Source of the DNA: Nevskia sp.
GTDB lineage: Bacteria; Pseudomonadota; Gammaproteobacteria; Nevskiales; Nevskiaceae
Length of the DNA stretch: 64,000 nt
NCBI RefSeq assembly: GCF_021732705.1
Contig: NZ_JAKFUM010000006.1
Span: 100,198 to 164,197 of the forward strand
Direction of reading: 5' to 3'
Below the pieces are notes generated by a model. It saw only the letters and a program-made list of their open reading frames with translations. It was not told where the DNA came from and made no database searches. Position numbers and translations under genes: made by a program. Below are positions 48,815 through 58,400 of the stretch, piece by piece (within the stretch, counting starts at the first letter, position 1; every line of letters starts with the position of its first letter).

Positions 48815-50140
48815 ATGCCGTCGACCTCGCCGTCCCGGCCGCGCACGCCGCACGATGACGGCATCGGCGCGCGCGTGGCGGCGATCTGGCGAATCGAGGC
48901 GCCGAAGCTCATCGGCGCGCTGGTGCGGATGCTGCGCGATGTCGGCCTGGCCGAGGATCTGGCGCAGGACGCGCTGGTGGCCGCGCTCGAACGCTGGCCG
49001 TCTTCCGGCGTGCCGGACAATCCCGGAGCCTGGCTGATGACCACGGCGAAGCATCGCGCGATCGATCGCCTGCGACGCGAGCGCCTGCATCACGAGCAGG
49101 CCGCGGCACTGACCCTCGCACTGGAGACGCAGCTGCAGGACGCGCAGCGCGCGCCGGACGCCGGCGAGCCGGCGCTGCCGACGGCCGACACGATGGACGA
49201 CGACCTGCTGCGCCTGATGTTCATCGCCTGCCACCCGGTGCTGACGCCGGAAGCCCGCGCCGCGCTGACGCTGCGCCTGCTCGGCGGCCTGAGCACCGAC
49301 GAGATCGCGCGCGCGTTCCTGGTGCCGGAAGCGACGATGGCGCAACGCATCGTTCGGGCCAAGCGCACCCTCGGCGAGGCCAGGGTCGCGTTCGAACTGC
49401 CGGATGCGGCCGGCCTCGCGGCGCGGCTCGACTCGGTGCTGGCGGTGCTGTACCTGATCTTCAACGAGGGCTACGCCGCCACCGCCGGTGACGATGCGCT
49501 GCGACCGGCGCTGTGCGACGAAGCGCTGCGCCTCGGCCGCATCCTGGCCGCGCTGGCGCCGCGCGCGGCCGAGGTGCACGGGCTGGTTGCGCTGATGGAA
49601 CTGCAGGCCTCGCGACTGCGCGCGCGCACCGCGCCGGACGGTGCGCCGATCCTGCTGATGGATCAGGATCGCCGTCGCTGGGATCGTCTGCTGATCGGCC
49701 GCGGCCTTGCCGCGCTCGCGATGGCCGACTCGCTGGCGGGCGGGCAGCCGGGGCCGTATGCGCTGCAGGCGGCGATCGCGGCCTGCCACGCGCGAGCGCC
49801 GGAAGCCGATCGGACCGACTGGGCGCGCATCGTCCAGCACTACGACGCGCTGCTGGCAAGCGCGCCATCGCCGGTGGTGGCGCTGAATCGCGCCGTTGCG
49901 GTGTCGATGGCGCATGGCCCGGCGGCCGGGCTTGCCGCGCTGACGCCGCTGCTGGCGGAGCCGGCGCTCGCCGGCTACCCGTGGCTGGCGAGCGCCCATG
50001 GCGATCTGCTGTCGCGGCTCGGGCGGCACCACGAAGCGCAGGCCGCGTTCGAGCAGGCCGCGATGCTGACCCGCAACCGCCGCGAGCAGGCGTTCCTGCG
50101 CCAGCGTGCGCAGGCCAGCGCCGCCGCCGCGTCACGATGA
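48815..50140 (+). CDS. ECF42-type RNA polymerase sigma factor with C-terminal helical extension
   Basis: A 441-residue sigma factor. Region 2 (about residues 20-95: L-V-R-M-L-R-D-V-G-L-A-E-D-L-A-Q-D-A, W-L-M-T-T-A-K-H-R-A-I-D) and region 4 (about 125-190: L-L-G-G-L-S-T-D-E-I-A-R-A-F, M-A-Q-R-I-V-R-A-K) are clear. The 240-residue extension is helical, TPR-like, with N-E-G-Y and N-R-A-V-A-V motifs. ECF42 factors lack an anti-sigma factor; the extension regulates them, and they control YCII/DGPF genes. Start directly after the VOC stop (TGAGGATG). Confidence 0.92.
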   Translation: MPSTSPSRPRTPHDDGIGARVAAIWRIEAPKLIGALVRMLRDVGLAEDLAQDALVAALERWPSSGVPDNPGAWLMTTAKHRAIDRLRRERLHHEQAAALTLALETQLQDAQRAPDAGEPALPTADTMDDDLLRLMFIACHPVLTPEARAALTLRLLGGLSTDEIARAFLVPEATMAQRIVRAKRTLGEARVAFELPDAAGLAARLDSVLAVLYLIFNEGYAATAGDDALRPALCDEALRLGRILAALAPRAAEVHGLVALMELQASRLRARTAPDGAPILLMDQDRRRWDRLLIGRGLAALAMADSLAGGQPGPYALQAAIAACHARAPEADRTDWARIVQHYDALLASAPSPVVALNRAVAVSMAHGPAAGLAALTPLLAEPALAGYPWLASAHGDLLSRLGRHHEAQAAFEQAAMLTRNRREQAFLRQRAQASAAAASR

Positions 50141-50196
50141 CGCCGGGTGCGACGCGCGCTTACCATCCAGCCTCGTCATCTGCGCTGCCCGCTGCC

Positions 50197-50553
50197 ATGC
50201 CCTACGCCTTGCTGATCCACGAACCGCGCGACCGGCGCGGCCGCCGCACCCGGGAACAAGGCATCGCGGAGTACGACAGCATGCTGCGCTTCGGCGCCAC
50301 GCTGACCGCGCGCGGCATCCACCGCGGCAGCGATGCGCTGATGCCGGATGCGCAAGGCGCGCGCGTCAGCCGTCAGGACGGCCGCACGACGGTCGTCGAT
50401 GGCCCGTTCGCCGAGTCGAAGGAAATGATCGGCGGCTTCTTCCTGATCGATGTCGCGACCCGCGCCGAAGCGATCGCGATCGCTGCCGAATGCCCGGCCG
50501 CGGCGTGGGCGACGGTCGAAGTGCGCGAGATCGGGACCTGCCATGACCAGTGA
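50197..50553 (+). CDS. second YCII/DGPF-domain protein
   Basis: A 118-residue YCII-family protein with the signature V-D-G-P-F-A-E-S-K-E. The start M-P-Y-A-L-L-I-H is chosen by family resemblance. An in-frame ATG at 50137 overlaps the sigma-factor stop (ATGA) and would add 20 residues. Neither has a good Shine-Dalgarno. It is the second member of the pair that brackets the sigma factor. Confidence 0.85.
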   Translation: MPYALLIHEPRDRRGRRTREQGIAEYDSMLRFGATLTARGIHRGSDALMPDAQGARVSRQDGRTTVVDGPFAESKEMIGGFFLIDVATRAEAIAIAAECPAAAWATVEVREIGTCHDQ

Positions 50554-51061
50554 CGGCAGCGAGCATGTCGCCGCGGCGCTCGAAGGCCTGTTTGCCGATC
50601 CGCCGGCCGTGGTGCACGACACCATCGTGCTCGAACAGGACTTCGGGGCGGCACCCGAGCAGGTCTGGGCCGCGTTCGAAAGTGCTGAATCGCGCAGCCG
50701 CTGGGGCGTGCCGTCGGGCGCGGTGATGCTCGAAGTCATCGAAGCGGATTTCCGCGTCGGCGGCCGTGATGTCGCGCGCTGCGGCCCGAAGGCCGACCCG
50801 CGCTATCGGGTCGAAACCCGCTATCTCGATCTCGTGCCGCCACAGCGGCTGGTGTTCTCGGAAACCGTCGACGACGGCACGCGGCGGCTGTCCGCTGCGC
50901 TGATCACGGTCGAACTGCGACCGATTGCGACCGGCACGGCGCTGCGCTTCACCAGCCAGGTCGTCGCGTTCGACGGGGCCGACATCGCGTCCGGCGTTCG
51001 CCTCGGCTATCAGGCCGCATTCGGCAATCTGGCCGCGGAACTGGCGATGGCTGCGCGCTGA
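50543..51061 (+). CDS. SRPBCC / AHSA1-type protein
   Basis: A 172-residue protein of the START-like SRPBCC superfamily, AHSA1 subgroup. It has the pattern F-G-A-A-P-E-Q-V-W-A-A-F, R-W-G-V-P-S-G, D-F-R-V-G-G, and the closing long helix. Members bind hydrophobic ligands. It overlaps the YCII gene by 11 nt and ends the operon. AHSA1 genes are frequent companions of YCII and ECF42 genes. Confidence 0.85.
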   Translation: MTSDGSEHVAAALEGLFADPPAVVHDTIVLEQDFGAAPEQVWAAFESAESRSRWGVPSGAVMLEVIEADFRVGGRDVARCGPKADPRYRVETRYLDLVPPQRLVFSETVDDGTRRLSAALITVELRPIATGTALRFTSQVVAFDGADIASGVRLGYQAAFGNLAAELAMAAR

Positions 51062-51090
51062 CCGGTCGCGGATCGACCGCCGCAAGACCC

Positions 51091-51117
51091 AAAAAAGAGG
51101 CCGCACGCGGCGGCCTC
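51091..51117 (-). terminator. intrinsic terminator of the lipoprotein gene
   Basis: On the minus strand a 7-bp stem (GAGGCCG / CGGCCTC) with a 7-nt loop is followed by six T residues. It lies about 50 nt after the stop of the minus-strand lipoprotein gene and also separates it from the convergent operon. Confidence 0.88.
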
Positions 51118-51165
51118 CGGACAACGGATGGGGATCGCCCGCTCAGGGTCGATCCCCGCGGTCGA

Positions 51166-52299
51166 TCAGCACAGACCGAGGAAGCGCAGGATGCAGCCGT
51201 TGCCGCCGGTCAGCGGCGCCAGCAGCGCATTCAGCAAGCTCTGCAGCGCGCCGATGGCGGCCGTCAGCGGCGACTGGCCGGCGGTGCCGGCGAGGCCGGT
51301 CGGCAGGGCCGCCACCAGCTGCGTGACGAGACCGCTGATCGCCGAGAAGCCGGTGCCACCGAGCGGATTGGCCGGAAGCGGCACGGTCGGGCTGGTGCCG
51401 AGGCTGGCCGTCAGCGTGGCCACCGCGCTCTGGATCGTCTGCACGAGATTGGCGATCGCGGTGCCGCCGGCAGTGTTCTGCAGCACGCCGACCGGCAGCA
51501 CGCGGGTCAGGACGTCGGTCAGCACGCTCTGGGCCAGCGCCTGGAAGCCGGCCGCGAGGGTCGTCGGCGAGGCACCGGCAACCGCCGCGTTGGCGAGCGC
51601 GCTCAGGTTGGTCAGCGCGTTGCCGACCGTCACCAGCGTGCCGCCGACGACGGGCGCGCCGGTGACGTTGCTCGGCAACTGGGCCAGCGCCTGATTGAAC
51701 GCCGTGCTCAGCGTCGACAGGATCGTGGCGAGCTGCACCGCGGTGATCGGTGGCGCGCTGCCGTTGAGACTGGCGGTGAGCTGCTGCGCGGCGGAGGTCA
51801 GCGGCGGCAGCAGCGCGGCACCGATTGGGGCCAGCGGCGTGCCGGCCAGCGGGTTGCTGGTCGGCACGGTCGCGACACCGCCGCTGGTGCCGAGGCAGGC
51901 CAGCGCGCCGTTGTTCAGGGTCGTCAGCAGGCCGGACAGGTTGCTCAGCAGCGCGGCCAGCGCCGCCTGTGCCTGCGCCGGCGTGGTGACGATCAGCTGC
52001 GTCGGCGACGCGAGGCCGTTGGCAAAGGCATCGGCGATGTCGAGTACGTTCTGCGTGACCACCGAGTTGCCGCACAGCAGTACGCCCTGCAGCGGCGTGT
52101 TGGCCGTGGCGGTGACCAGCGGCGAGATCACGCTGGTGGTGACGGCGGCCTGGACGGTGTCGAGCGGGCCGACGACGGTCGGCGACGACTGCGGCGTCGG
52201 ACCGGTGCCGGCCGGCGAGGGGCTCGGGCCGCCGCTGCCGCCGCAGCCAGCGGCGAGCACGGTGGCGAAGACGAGGGCACAGCGGGTCTTGTTGAACAT
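51166..52299 (-). CDS. putative lipoprotein, Ala/Leu/Thr-rich
   Basis: A 377-residue protein. The start at 52299 (GGGAG upstream) gives a lipoprotein signal with L-A-A-G-C, lipidated Cys at residue 19, then a Gly/Ser/Pro linker. The mature part is a low-complexity, mostly helical sequence with recurring L-x-x-L and A-x-x-A patterns and T-x-P spacers, ending in G-N-G-C-I-L-R-F-L-G-L-C. No enzyme motif or named family is seen. It may be a surface or envelope-spacer protein. It has its own terminator. Confidence 0.7.
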   Translation of the reverse strand: MFNKTRCALVFATVLAAGCGGSGGPSPSPAGTGPTPQSSPTVVGPLDTVQAAVTTSVISPLVTATANTPLQGVLLCGNSVVTQNVLDIADAFANGLASPTQLIVTTPAQAQAALAALLSNLSGLLTTLNNGALACLGTSGGVATVPTSNPLAGTPLAPIGAALLPPLTSAAQQLTASLNGSAPPITAVQLATILSTLSTAFNQALAQLPSNVTGAPVVGGTLVTVGNALTNLSALANAAVAGASPTTLAAGFQALAQSVLTDVLTRVLPVGVLQNTAGGTAIANLVQTIQSAVATLTASLGTSPTVPLPANPLGGTGFSAISGLVTQLVAALPTGLAGTAGQSPLTAAIGALQSLLNALLAPLTGGNGCILRFLGLC

Positions 52300-52860
52300 G
52301 GGAACTCCCGGATCCTGTAGGTGAAGACATGCGACGAGCGCACCGCGGTGGTGCGTCACGCCGCGAAACCTACCGATGGCGACCTCTGAATCCACAGATC
52401 GCCGATGGAAGGACAGGAATCCGCGGTGGGTGGAACGGCTTCAGAATCCATGCCGGACAGCCGGTCGAAAGCACGCTGCAGCATCCTCGTGCCACGCGGT
52501 CGGCACGAGGCGTCAAGCCCCTGTTCCGTCGTTGCCGCCAGGCCGCCGCGCGGTCTGGTCATCGCCATTCCAGACGATGAAACGCGAGTCTTCATGAAGG
52601 CGTTCATGAAGAAATTCATGTATCGCTCATCAAGCGCCGAGCGTTGCTTGGTACGCGCAGGGCACGCCGTGAAGCCACCCGCGCGGTGATGGCGCACGGC
52701 CGGCCACGACCCTTCCGAACAAAGTCTCACGCCGCTGCCACGCGCGCGAAAATGTCATGAGAAACGCCGTATCGGGGGCCTGAAATTCCGACATGATGAC
52801 GGCGGCAGCTTGTCGATCCAGCGCCATACGAATGTGTCCGCACACCGGTTCGGGGGAACC
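52300..52860. other. 561-nt intergenic region with TTCATGAA repeats
   Basis: Divergent region between the lipoprotein gene and the lipoxygenase-like gene. TTCATGAA occurs at 52591-52598 and 52603-52610, and TTCATG at 52615-52620, spaced 12 bp apart. Other frames here have no ribosome-binding site or family resemblance. I see no RNA gene. Confidence 0.55.
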
Positions 52861-54433
52861 ATGTCAACCGTCTCGTCGTTCAAGCAGCGTGCTTTTCCAC
52901 TGCCGCGCAGCGCCTTCCGCTACGGCCGCACGGGCCCATGGCCGCAGCCGGCTGCCGACCAGCCGATGTACATGGCGGCCGAGGTCATGCATCTGCCCAA
53001 GGCCGAGCAGAGGCACTGGAACTGGACGGTGCGCATCAACTATTTCAAGGCGATGCTGACCAAGCTGCCGCTGGCGCTCTACAACTGGTTCATCCACAAC
53101 CGCATCGATCACGCGACCGACGCCGAATGCGCGTGGATGCTGACCACGACCTGCTATGCGAAATACCTGCGGCGGCGCACGGCCGCGCAACTGGCGGGCA
53201 GCAACTTCGAGCAACACCTCGGCCTGCGATCCGAAACGGGACTATCTGATTTCCGATTTCACGACCATGCAGGATCTCGATCCGTACCCGGGCATGCATG
53301 TCGCGCCGACGGTCGTGCTGTTCGGTCGCGTGGCCGCCGGCAAGGCGTACGAACTGCTGGCGATCTCGATCGGCCATCTGCAGGATGATCGCTGGCAGCA
53401 TCTGGTGATGACGCCGGCCGATGGTCACGCCTGGACGCTCGCCAAGTACTACGCGATCCAGGGGGCTGCGCACATGACCTCGCTGTCCGGGCACCCAGCG
53501 ACGCATTTCCCGTACGACACGGTCAACGCGATCACGGTCAGCGCGATTCCGACAGCGCACACGCTGTTCAAGCTGCTCGAGCCGCATCTGGAACTGCATC
53601 TGGCGGTCGACCACGCGGTGCTCGAAGGCGGCAGTTCGATCGTCAGCGAACGGCACGGCGAGTTCTACGCGCCCTACGTCTGCAATGGCACCAACATCCG
53701 GCAACTGGTGCCGACCGGGTACATCGGCTATCCGAATCCGCTGTCGAAGTACGCGCCGTCGAACGAGCCGGGACCGAACTACAAGCCGTGGACCTATCCG
53801 ACGGCCGCGCCGGACATCCCGTCCGACTACGGCCGCTTCCTGGCCGAGTACTACGACACCGTTCGCGGCTATGTCCGGGAGGTGGTGGCGCACATCGCAG
53901 CGCTCGGAGACACGCGACAGGGCGAGGAAGAGCGCTACTACATCCAGCGCTGGGCGCACTACATCGCGCAGGTGCTGCCCGGGTTTCCGGACGAGCATGT
54001 GATCCTCGCGCCAGGCGGCGATGGTGATCCGTACCCGAACCTGGTGCTGGCGTTGACGACCTACATCTGGGACGTCGCCATTGCCCACGGGCTCGAGCAC
54101 AACTCGTATTACAAGCTCGGGCCGCATCGCACCGACTTCCGCATCCGGATTCCGCCGCCGTCATCGCGCGCCATTCCGGCGTTCGCGCGCAAGGATGTGC
54201 TGCACGGCTGGGATCTGTTCAAGTCGACCCTGGCCTTCGAGATGTTCTTCCGGCCCCTCATCGTCACCCACCTGCTCGACGCGCAATACCACTTCGAGAC
54301 GCCGGCACTGCGCGCGGCCGCCGAGCGCTTCAAGCAGGCGCTGCGCGTCACCGAGCAGCGGCTGGCGGACGAAGGTGTCAATCTTGACCAGTACGCGCGC
54401 CTCCACGAACTCGCCAGCAGCATCCAGTATTGA
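52861..54433 (+). pseudogene. lipoxygenase-like gene interrupted by one frameshift
   Basis: Two overlapping plus-strand frames together give a lipoxygenase-like protein of about 523 residues. The first runs from the ATG at 52861 to about 53226; the second begins near 53230 (D-P-K-R-D-Y-L-I-S-D-F). One surplus base lies between 53220 and 53232. Lipoxygenase features are W-T-L-A-K-Y-Y-A-I-Q, a His-rich A-A-H-M-T-S-L-S-G-H-P-A-T-H, the I-P-T-A-H-T-L-F-K-L-L-E-P-H helix and a late W-D-V-A-I-A-H-G-L-E-H-N with candidate iron ligands. Members oxygenate polyunsaturated fatty acids. It could be a pseudogene, a sequencing error or a recoded gene. The stop is 4 nt before the cyclase ATG. Confidence 0.65.
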
Positions 54434-54437
54434 CGGC

Positions 54438-57400
54438 ATGAGCACCTCGACCGACGAATTCACCGCGCTGCTGGCCCGTGTGACCGCTGCGCTGGAAGCC
54501 GAGCAGCGCATCTCGTATCGCGGCCTGAAGCGCCGCTTCGGGCTGACCAACGACGACATCGACGATGTCAAGGACGAGCTGATCCACGCGCGCCGCGTCG
54601 CCGATGACGAGAACGGCATCGTGCTGGTCTGGCGCAAGCCGGCTGCGACGGCGGCCACGTCCGCTCCGGCCGCAGGACGCATGGCCACGTACACGCCGCG
54701 CTTTCTCGCCGACAAGATCCTGTCGATGCGCTCGGTCATCGAAGGCGAACGCAAGCAGGTCACCGTGCTGTTCTGCGATACCGCGAACTCGACCGCGCTG
54801 GCCGAGCGTCTCGGGCCCGAGATCTGGCACGAGACGATGAACGCCTTCTTCGCCGGCCTGACCGAAGCCGTGCATCAGCTCGAAGGCACGGTCAACCAGT
54901 TCACCGGCGATGGCGCCATCGCGCTGTTCGGCGCGCCGGTGGCGCATGAGGATCACGCCTATCGCGCGTGCATGGCCGCGCTGCGCCTGCGTGATGCCAC
55001 GGCGACGCTCGATGCCCGGCTCGAAGCCGAATACGGGCTACGCTTCAGCATCCGCGTCGGCCTCAACTCCGGTGAAGTGGTGGTCGGCACCATCGGCGAC
55101 GACCTGCGCATGGACTACACCGCGCAGGGTCATGTCGTGGTGATCGCCGCGCGGCTGGAAGCGCTCGCCAGCGGCGACCGCATCCTGATGTCCGAGCACT
55201 GCCATCGTCAGGTGCGCGGCATGTGCGAGGTGCGCTCGATCGGCAGCCCGACGCTCAAGGGCGTGGTCGAACCGATCGAGGTGTTCGAGCTGGTATCGGC
55301 GCGGACCAGCGCCAATCGCTTCGACAATTCCCGTTCGCGCGGGCTGACCCGCTTCGTCGGTCGCGATCCGGAACTTGCGGTGCTCGAAAGCGCGCTGGCG
55401 CGCGCGCGGGCGGGCGAGGGCATCGTGCTCGGTGTCGTCGCCGAAGCCGGCACCGGCAAGAGCCGGCTGTTCCACGAGTTCATCGCGTCCTGCCGTGCGC
55501 GCGGCATGACCGTGCATCTCGGCCGCGCCGTGTCGCACGGCGCCAACATTCCGTACCTGCCGATGCTGCAGGTGTTTCGCAGTCACTACGGCATCGACGA
55601 GCACGAAGACCCGGTCAGCGCCCGCGACAAGATCACTGGCAGGCTGATGCGCCTCGGCGCCGAGTTCATCGACTACGCGCCGCTGGTCTGCGAACTGCTC
55701 GGCGTGGCCGATCCGGCACTGCCGCCGGTGCAGATCGATCCGGATGCCAAGCAGCGTCGCCTGTTCGAGCTGCTGCGGCGCCTGATTCAGGGTGCCGATC
55801 CGATGTCGGGCTCGGTGATCACCTGCTTCGAGGACCTGCACTGGATGGACCCCGCCAGCGAGCGCTTCCTCGAGGAATGGGTCGAAGCGCAGGCCGGCAG
55901 CAACCGGCTGCTGCTGCTGAACTTCCGCCCGGGCTATCACGCGGAGTGGATGAAGAAGCCGTACTACGAGCAGATGTCGCTGTCGCCATTGGGTCCGGAA
56001 GCGGTCGGCGCGATGCTGACCGACCTGATCGGCAACGACCCGACCACGGCCGGCCTGGCCGAAGACATCTTCCGTCGCAGCGGCGGCAATCCGTTCTTCT
56101 GCGAGGAAATCGTGCAGTCGCTGCGCGAGTCGGGCGATCTGGTCATGGCGCCGGCGCGCATCGAGTTGCGGCAGCCGCTCACTGCGCTGCGCATCCCGGC
56201 CTCGGTGCAGTCGATCCTCGCGTCGCGTATCGATCGCCTGCCGGACGCGGAGAAATCGGTCCTGCAGATCGCTGCAGTCATCGGCCGCGAGTTCGCGCCG
56301 GCGCTGGTCCGGCATGTGATGGATCTGTCGACCGACATCTTCGACGGCCTGATCGATCGCCTGCGCGACGGCGAGTTCGTGTTCGAGACCCGTGAAGGCA
56401 ACGAGGTGCGGCTGAGCTTCAAGCACGCGCTGACGCAGGAGGTGGCGATCAACTCGCAGCTCCGCGACAAGCGCCGCCTGACCCACATGATGGTCGCGCA
56501 GGGGATCGAAAGCCTGTACGCGACGCGTCTGGGCGAGATGGCCAGCCTGCGCGCCTGGCACTGGCAGCAGGCCGGCGAGGCGCTGAAGGCAGCGCTCGCG
56601 TACGGCGAAGCGGCCGTGCACATCCGCAGCGGCAACCGTATCCAGCAGCTGGAATACATCCGCAAGGCGCTGGAGCTGACCGCGCCGCTCGCCGCCAGCC
56701 CGCCGCGTCAGCAACTGCGGCTGCAGTGTCTGGTCGAGCTGATCGTCGGCGGCGCGTGGCGCTTCAGCATGACCGACGGCGAACTCGAAGTGCTGTGCAA
56801 CGAGGCGCGCGAACTGGCCGAAGCTTTCGGCATGAAGGAACTGGCGCTGATGATCCGCGCCGGCCGCGCGGCAGCGAGCGGCATGATGGCGGGCGACATT
56901 CGCGCGTGGACCCACGCCATCGAAACGCTGGCCGGGCAGTGCCGGGATGCGGCGCCGGAAGTCAGCGGCACGATCATCGGCCAGTACTCGTATGCGCTGT
57001 ACATCAGCGGCCGGCCGCGCGAGGGCCGGGTCTTTGCCGAGCAGAGCCACGCGATGTGCAACGACGATCCACGCTTCGGTCTGGCAATGGGCTACAGCGT
57101 GCTCGGCGCGATGCAGAACTGCCTGGGCCTGCTGTACACCAGCCTCGGCCTGCTCGACGAGGCGCGCGCGATCTACGCCCGGGCGCTGGTGATGCTGCCG
57201 GCAGCCGGGATCATCGAGGAACTGCTGTGGAATCAGGCCAATCAGTCGGAATCGGAACTGCCGCGCGGCCTGCCGCCCGACGATCCCGCCGTCCTGCATT
57301 CGGTGGCGCTGTCATCGGCCGCGATCGAGCGGGCCGAGCAGGTCGCCAGCGATTTCACGCGGGGCGTCGCGAAGCGGGCGTGGGTGGTCGCGCTGCTGAT

Positions 57401-57893
57401 GCAGCAGCGTTACGACGAAGCCGTGCTGGCCGCGACCGACTGCCTGGCCCACCTGCGCGCGCGTCGGGCACATCTGGAGGTTGAAGCGCGCTGCCTGTCA
57501 TACCTCGCCGATGCACTGCGCGGCGTCGGCCGACATGCCGAAGCACGGGTCGCGGCCGACGAAGCCGTGGCCTGCAGCCGCGAGCGCGGGGCACGCTATT
57601 TCGAAGCGTGTGCGCTGCTGTGCGTCGGGCGTTGCGAGATTGCCGAAGCCGGCGCCAGGCCGGACGCCGCACGTGAAGCCACGGCGCGACAGGCCTTCGA
57701 GCAGGCACTGGCGCTGGCTCGCGAGATTGGCGCCGCCGCGCTCGAACCGCAGATCGTCGAAGCGCTGGCCGACCAGTCCGCCCGCCTCGGCGATGCCGCA
57801 GCCGCGCTGGCCGGACGGCGCGAAGCGCTCGCGGGCTACCGTGCGGTCAATGCCAGCGGCCATGCCGCGCGTCTGGCGGCGGTGCTGGGCTGA
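54438..57893 (+). CDS. class III cyclase-like / AAA ATPase / TPR signalling protein
   Basis: A 1151-residue protein. A short helical N-terminal domain (about 5-70) precedes a class III nucleotide cyclase domain (about 105-290) with metal-binding Asp in F-C-D-T-A-N-S-T (about 112) and G-D-G-A-I-A-L-F (about 157). In the usual G-D-x-V-N-x-A-A-R motif the Asp and Asn are replaced (H-V-V-V-I-A-A-R-L), so cyclase activity is doubtful. Next is a STAND/AAA_16-type ATPase: Walker A A-G-T-G-K-S (about 338), F-E-D-L-H-W-M-D. The last 450 residues are helical repeats of TPR type. It forms an operon with the lipoxygenase-like gene. Confidence 0.85.
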   Translation: MSTSTDEFTALLARVTAALEAEQRISYRGLKRRFGLTNDDIDDVKDELIHARRVADDENGIVLVWRKPAATAATSAPAAGRMATYTPRFLADKILSMRSVIEGERKQVTVLFCDTANSTALAERLGPEIWHETMNAFFAGLTEAVHQLEGTVNQFTGDGAIALFGAPVAHEDHAYRACMAALRLRDATATLDARLEAEYGLRFSIRVGLNSGEVVVGTIGDDLRMDYTAQGHVVVIAARLEALASGDRILMSEHCHRQVRGMCEVRSIGSPTLKGVVEPIEVFELVSARTSANRFDNSRSRGLTRFVGRDPELAVLESALARARAGEGIVLGVVAEAGTGKSRLFHEFIASCRARGMTVHLGRAVSHGANIPYLPMLQVFRSHYGIDEHEDPVSARDKITGRLMRLGAEFIDYAPLVCELLGVADPALPPVQIDPDAKQRRLFELLRRLIQGADPMSGSVITCFEDLHWMDPASERFLEEWVEAQAGSNRLLLLNFRPGYHAEWMKKPYYEQMSLSPLGPEAVGAMLTDLIGNDPTTAGLAEDIFRRSGGNPFFCEEIVQSLRESGDLVMAPARIELRQPLTALRIPASVQSILASRIDRLPDAEKSVLQIAAVIGREFAPALVRHVMDLSTDIFDGLIDRLRDGEFVFETREGNEVRLSFKHALTQEVAINSQLRDKRRLTHMMVAQGIESLYATRLGEMASLRAWHWQQAGEALKAALAYGEAAVHIRSGNRIQQLEYIRKALELTAPLAASPPRQQLRLQCLVELIVGGAWRFSMTDGELEVLCNEARELAEAFGMKELALMIRAGRAAASGMMAGDIRAWTHAIETLAGQCRDAAPEVSGTIIGQYSYALYISGRPREGRVFAEQSHAMCNDDPRFGLAMGYSVLGAMQNCLGLLYTSLGLLDEARAIYARALVMLPAAGIIEELLWNQANQSESELPRGLPPDDPAVLHSVALSSAAIERAEQVASDFTRGVAKRAWVVALLMQQRYDEAVLAATDCLAHLRARRAHLEVEARCLSYLADALRGVGRHAEARVAADEAVACSRERGARYFEACALLCVGRCEIAEAGARPDAAREATARQAFEQALALAREIGAAALEPQIVEALADQSARLGDAAAALAGRREALAGYRAVNASGHAARLAAVLG

Positions 57894-57917
57894 CGCTGTC
57901 GAACGTCCGCGACGGTC

Positions 57918-58400
57918 CTAGTCGCGGAAGTTCTCGAACTGCAGCGGCACCTCGAGGTCGGCCTTCTTCAGGAACGCGATGGTCAGTTGCAGATCGTCGC
58001 GCTTCTTCGAGTTCACGCGCAGCTTCTCGCCGTTGATCTGGCAGTCGACCTTGAGTTTGGCTTCCTTGATCTTGGCGATGATCTTCTTCGCCTGTGCCTG
58101 TTCCAGCCCCTGCTTGATGGTGATCGCGCGGCGCGAGCCGGCGAGGTTGGTCAGCACATCGCCGACCTCGACCGCGCGCAGGTCGATGTGGCGGCCGGCA
58201 AGGCGGATCTTCAGCATTTCCAGCAGTTGGTCGAGCTGGTGCTCGGTCGGCGCGTACTGCGTGATGACGTTGTCTTCCAGCTCGAACCGGGCGTCGGTGC
58301 CGCGCAGGTCGTAGCGGTTGCCGAGATCGCGGCTGGCCTGATCGACGGCATTGGTCAGTTCGTGCTTGTCGACTTCGGAAACGGCGTCGAAGGAGGGCAT
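57918..58400 (-). CDS. yajQ: YajQ family nucleotide (c-di-GMP)-binding protein
   Basis: A 160-residue protein of the YajQ/UPF0234 family. The start at 58400 gives the canonical M-P-S-F-D-A-V-S-E-V, followed by N-A-V-D-Q-A-S-R-D-L-G-N-R-Y-D. The end D-L-E-V-P-L-Q-F-E-N-F-R-D is also canonical. In Xanthomonas the homologue binds cyclic di-GMP and acts with a transcription factor. Length is typical. It stands alone, convergent with the cyclase gene. Confidence 0.95.
   Translation of the reverse strand: MPSFDAVSEVDKHELTNAVDQASRDLGNRYDLRGTDARFELEDNVITQYAPTEHQLDQLLEMLKIRLAGRHIDLRAVEVGDVLTNLAGSRRAITIKQGLEQAQAKKIIAKIKEAKLKVDCQINGEKLRVNSKKRDDLQLTIAFLKKADLEVPLQFENFRD

Noticed and set aside
52356-52730. 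Minus-strand frame of 124 codons in the intergenic region
   Set aside because: No ribosome-binding site, no recognisable domain, low-complexity composition.
55038-57299. Minus-strand frame of 753 codons
   Set aside because: Antisense to the cyclase/ATPase/TPR gene; composition is typical of a reverse shadow.
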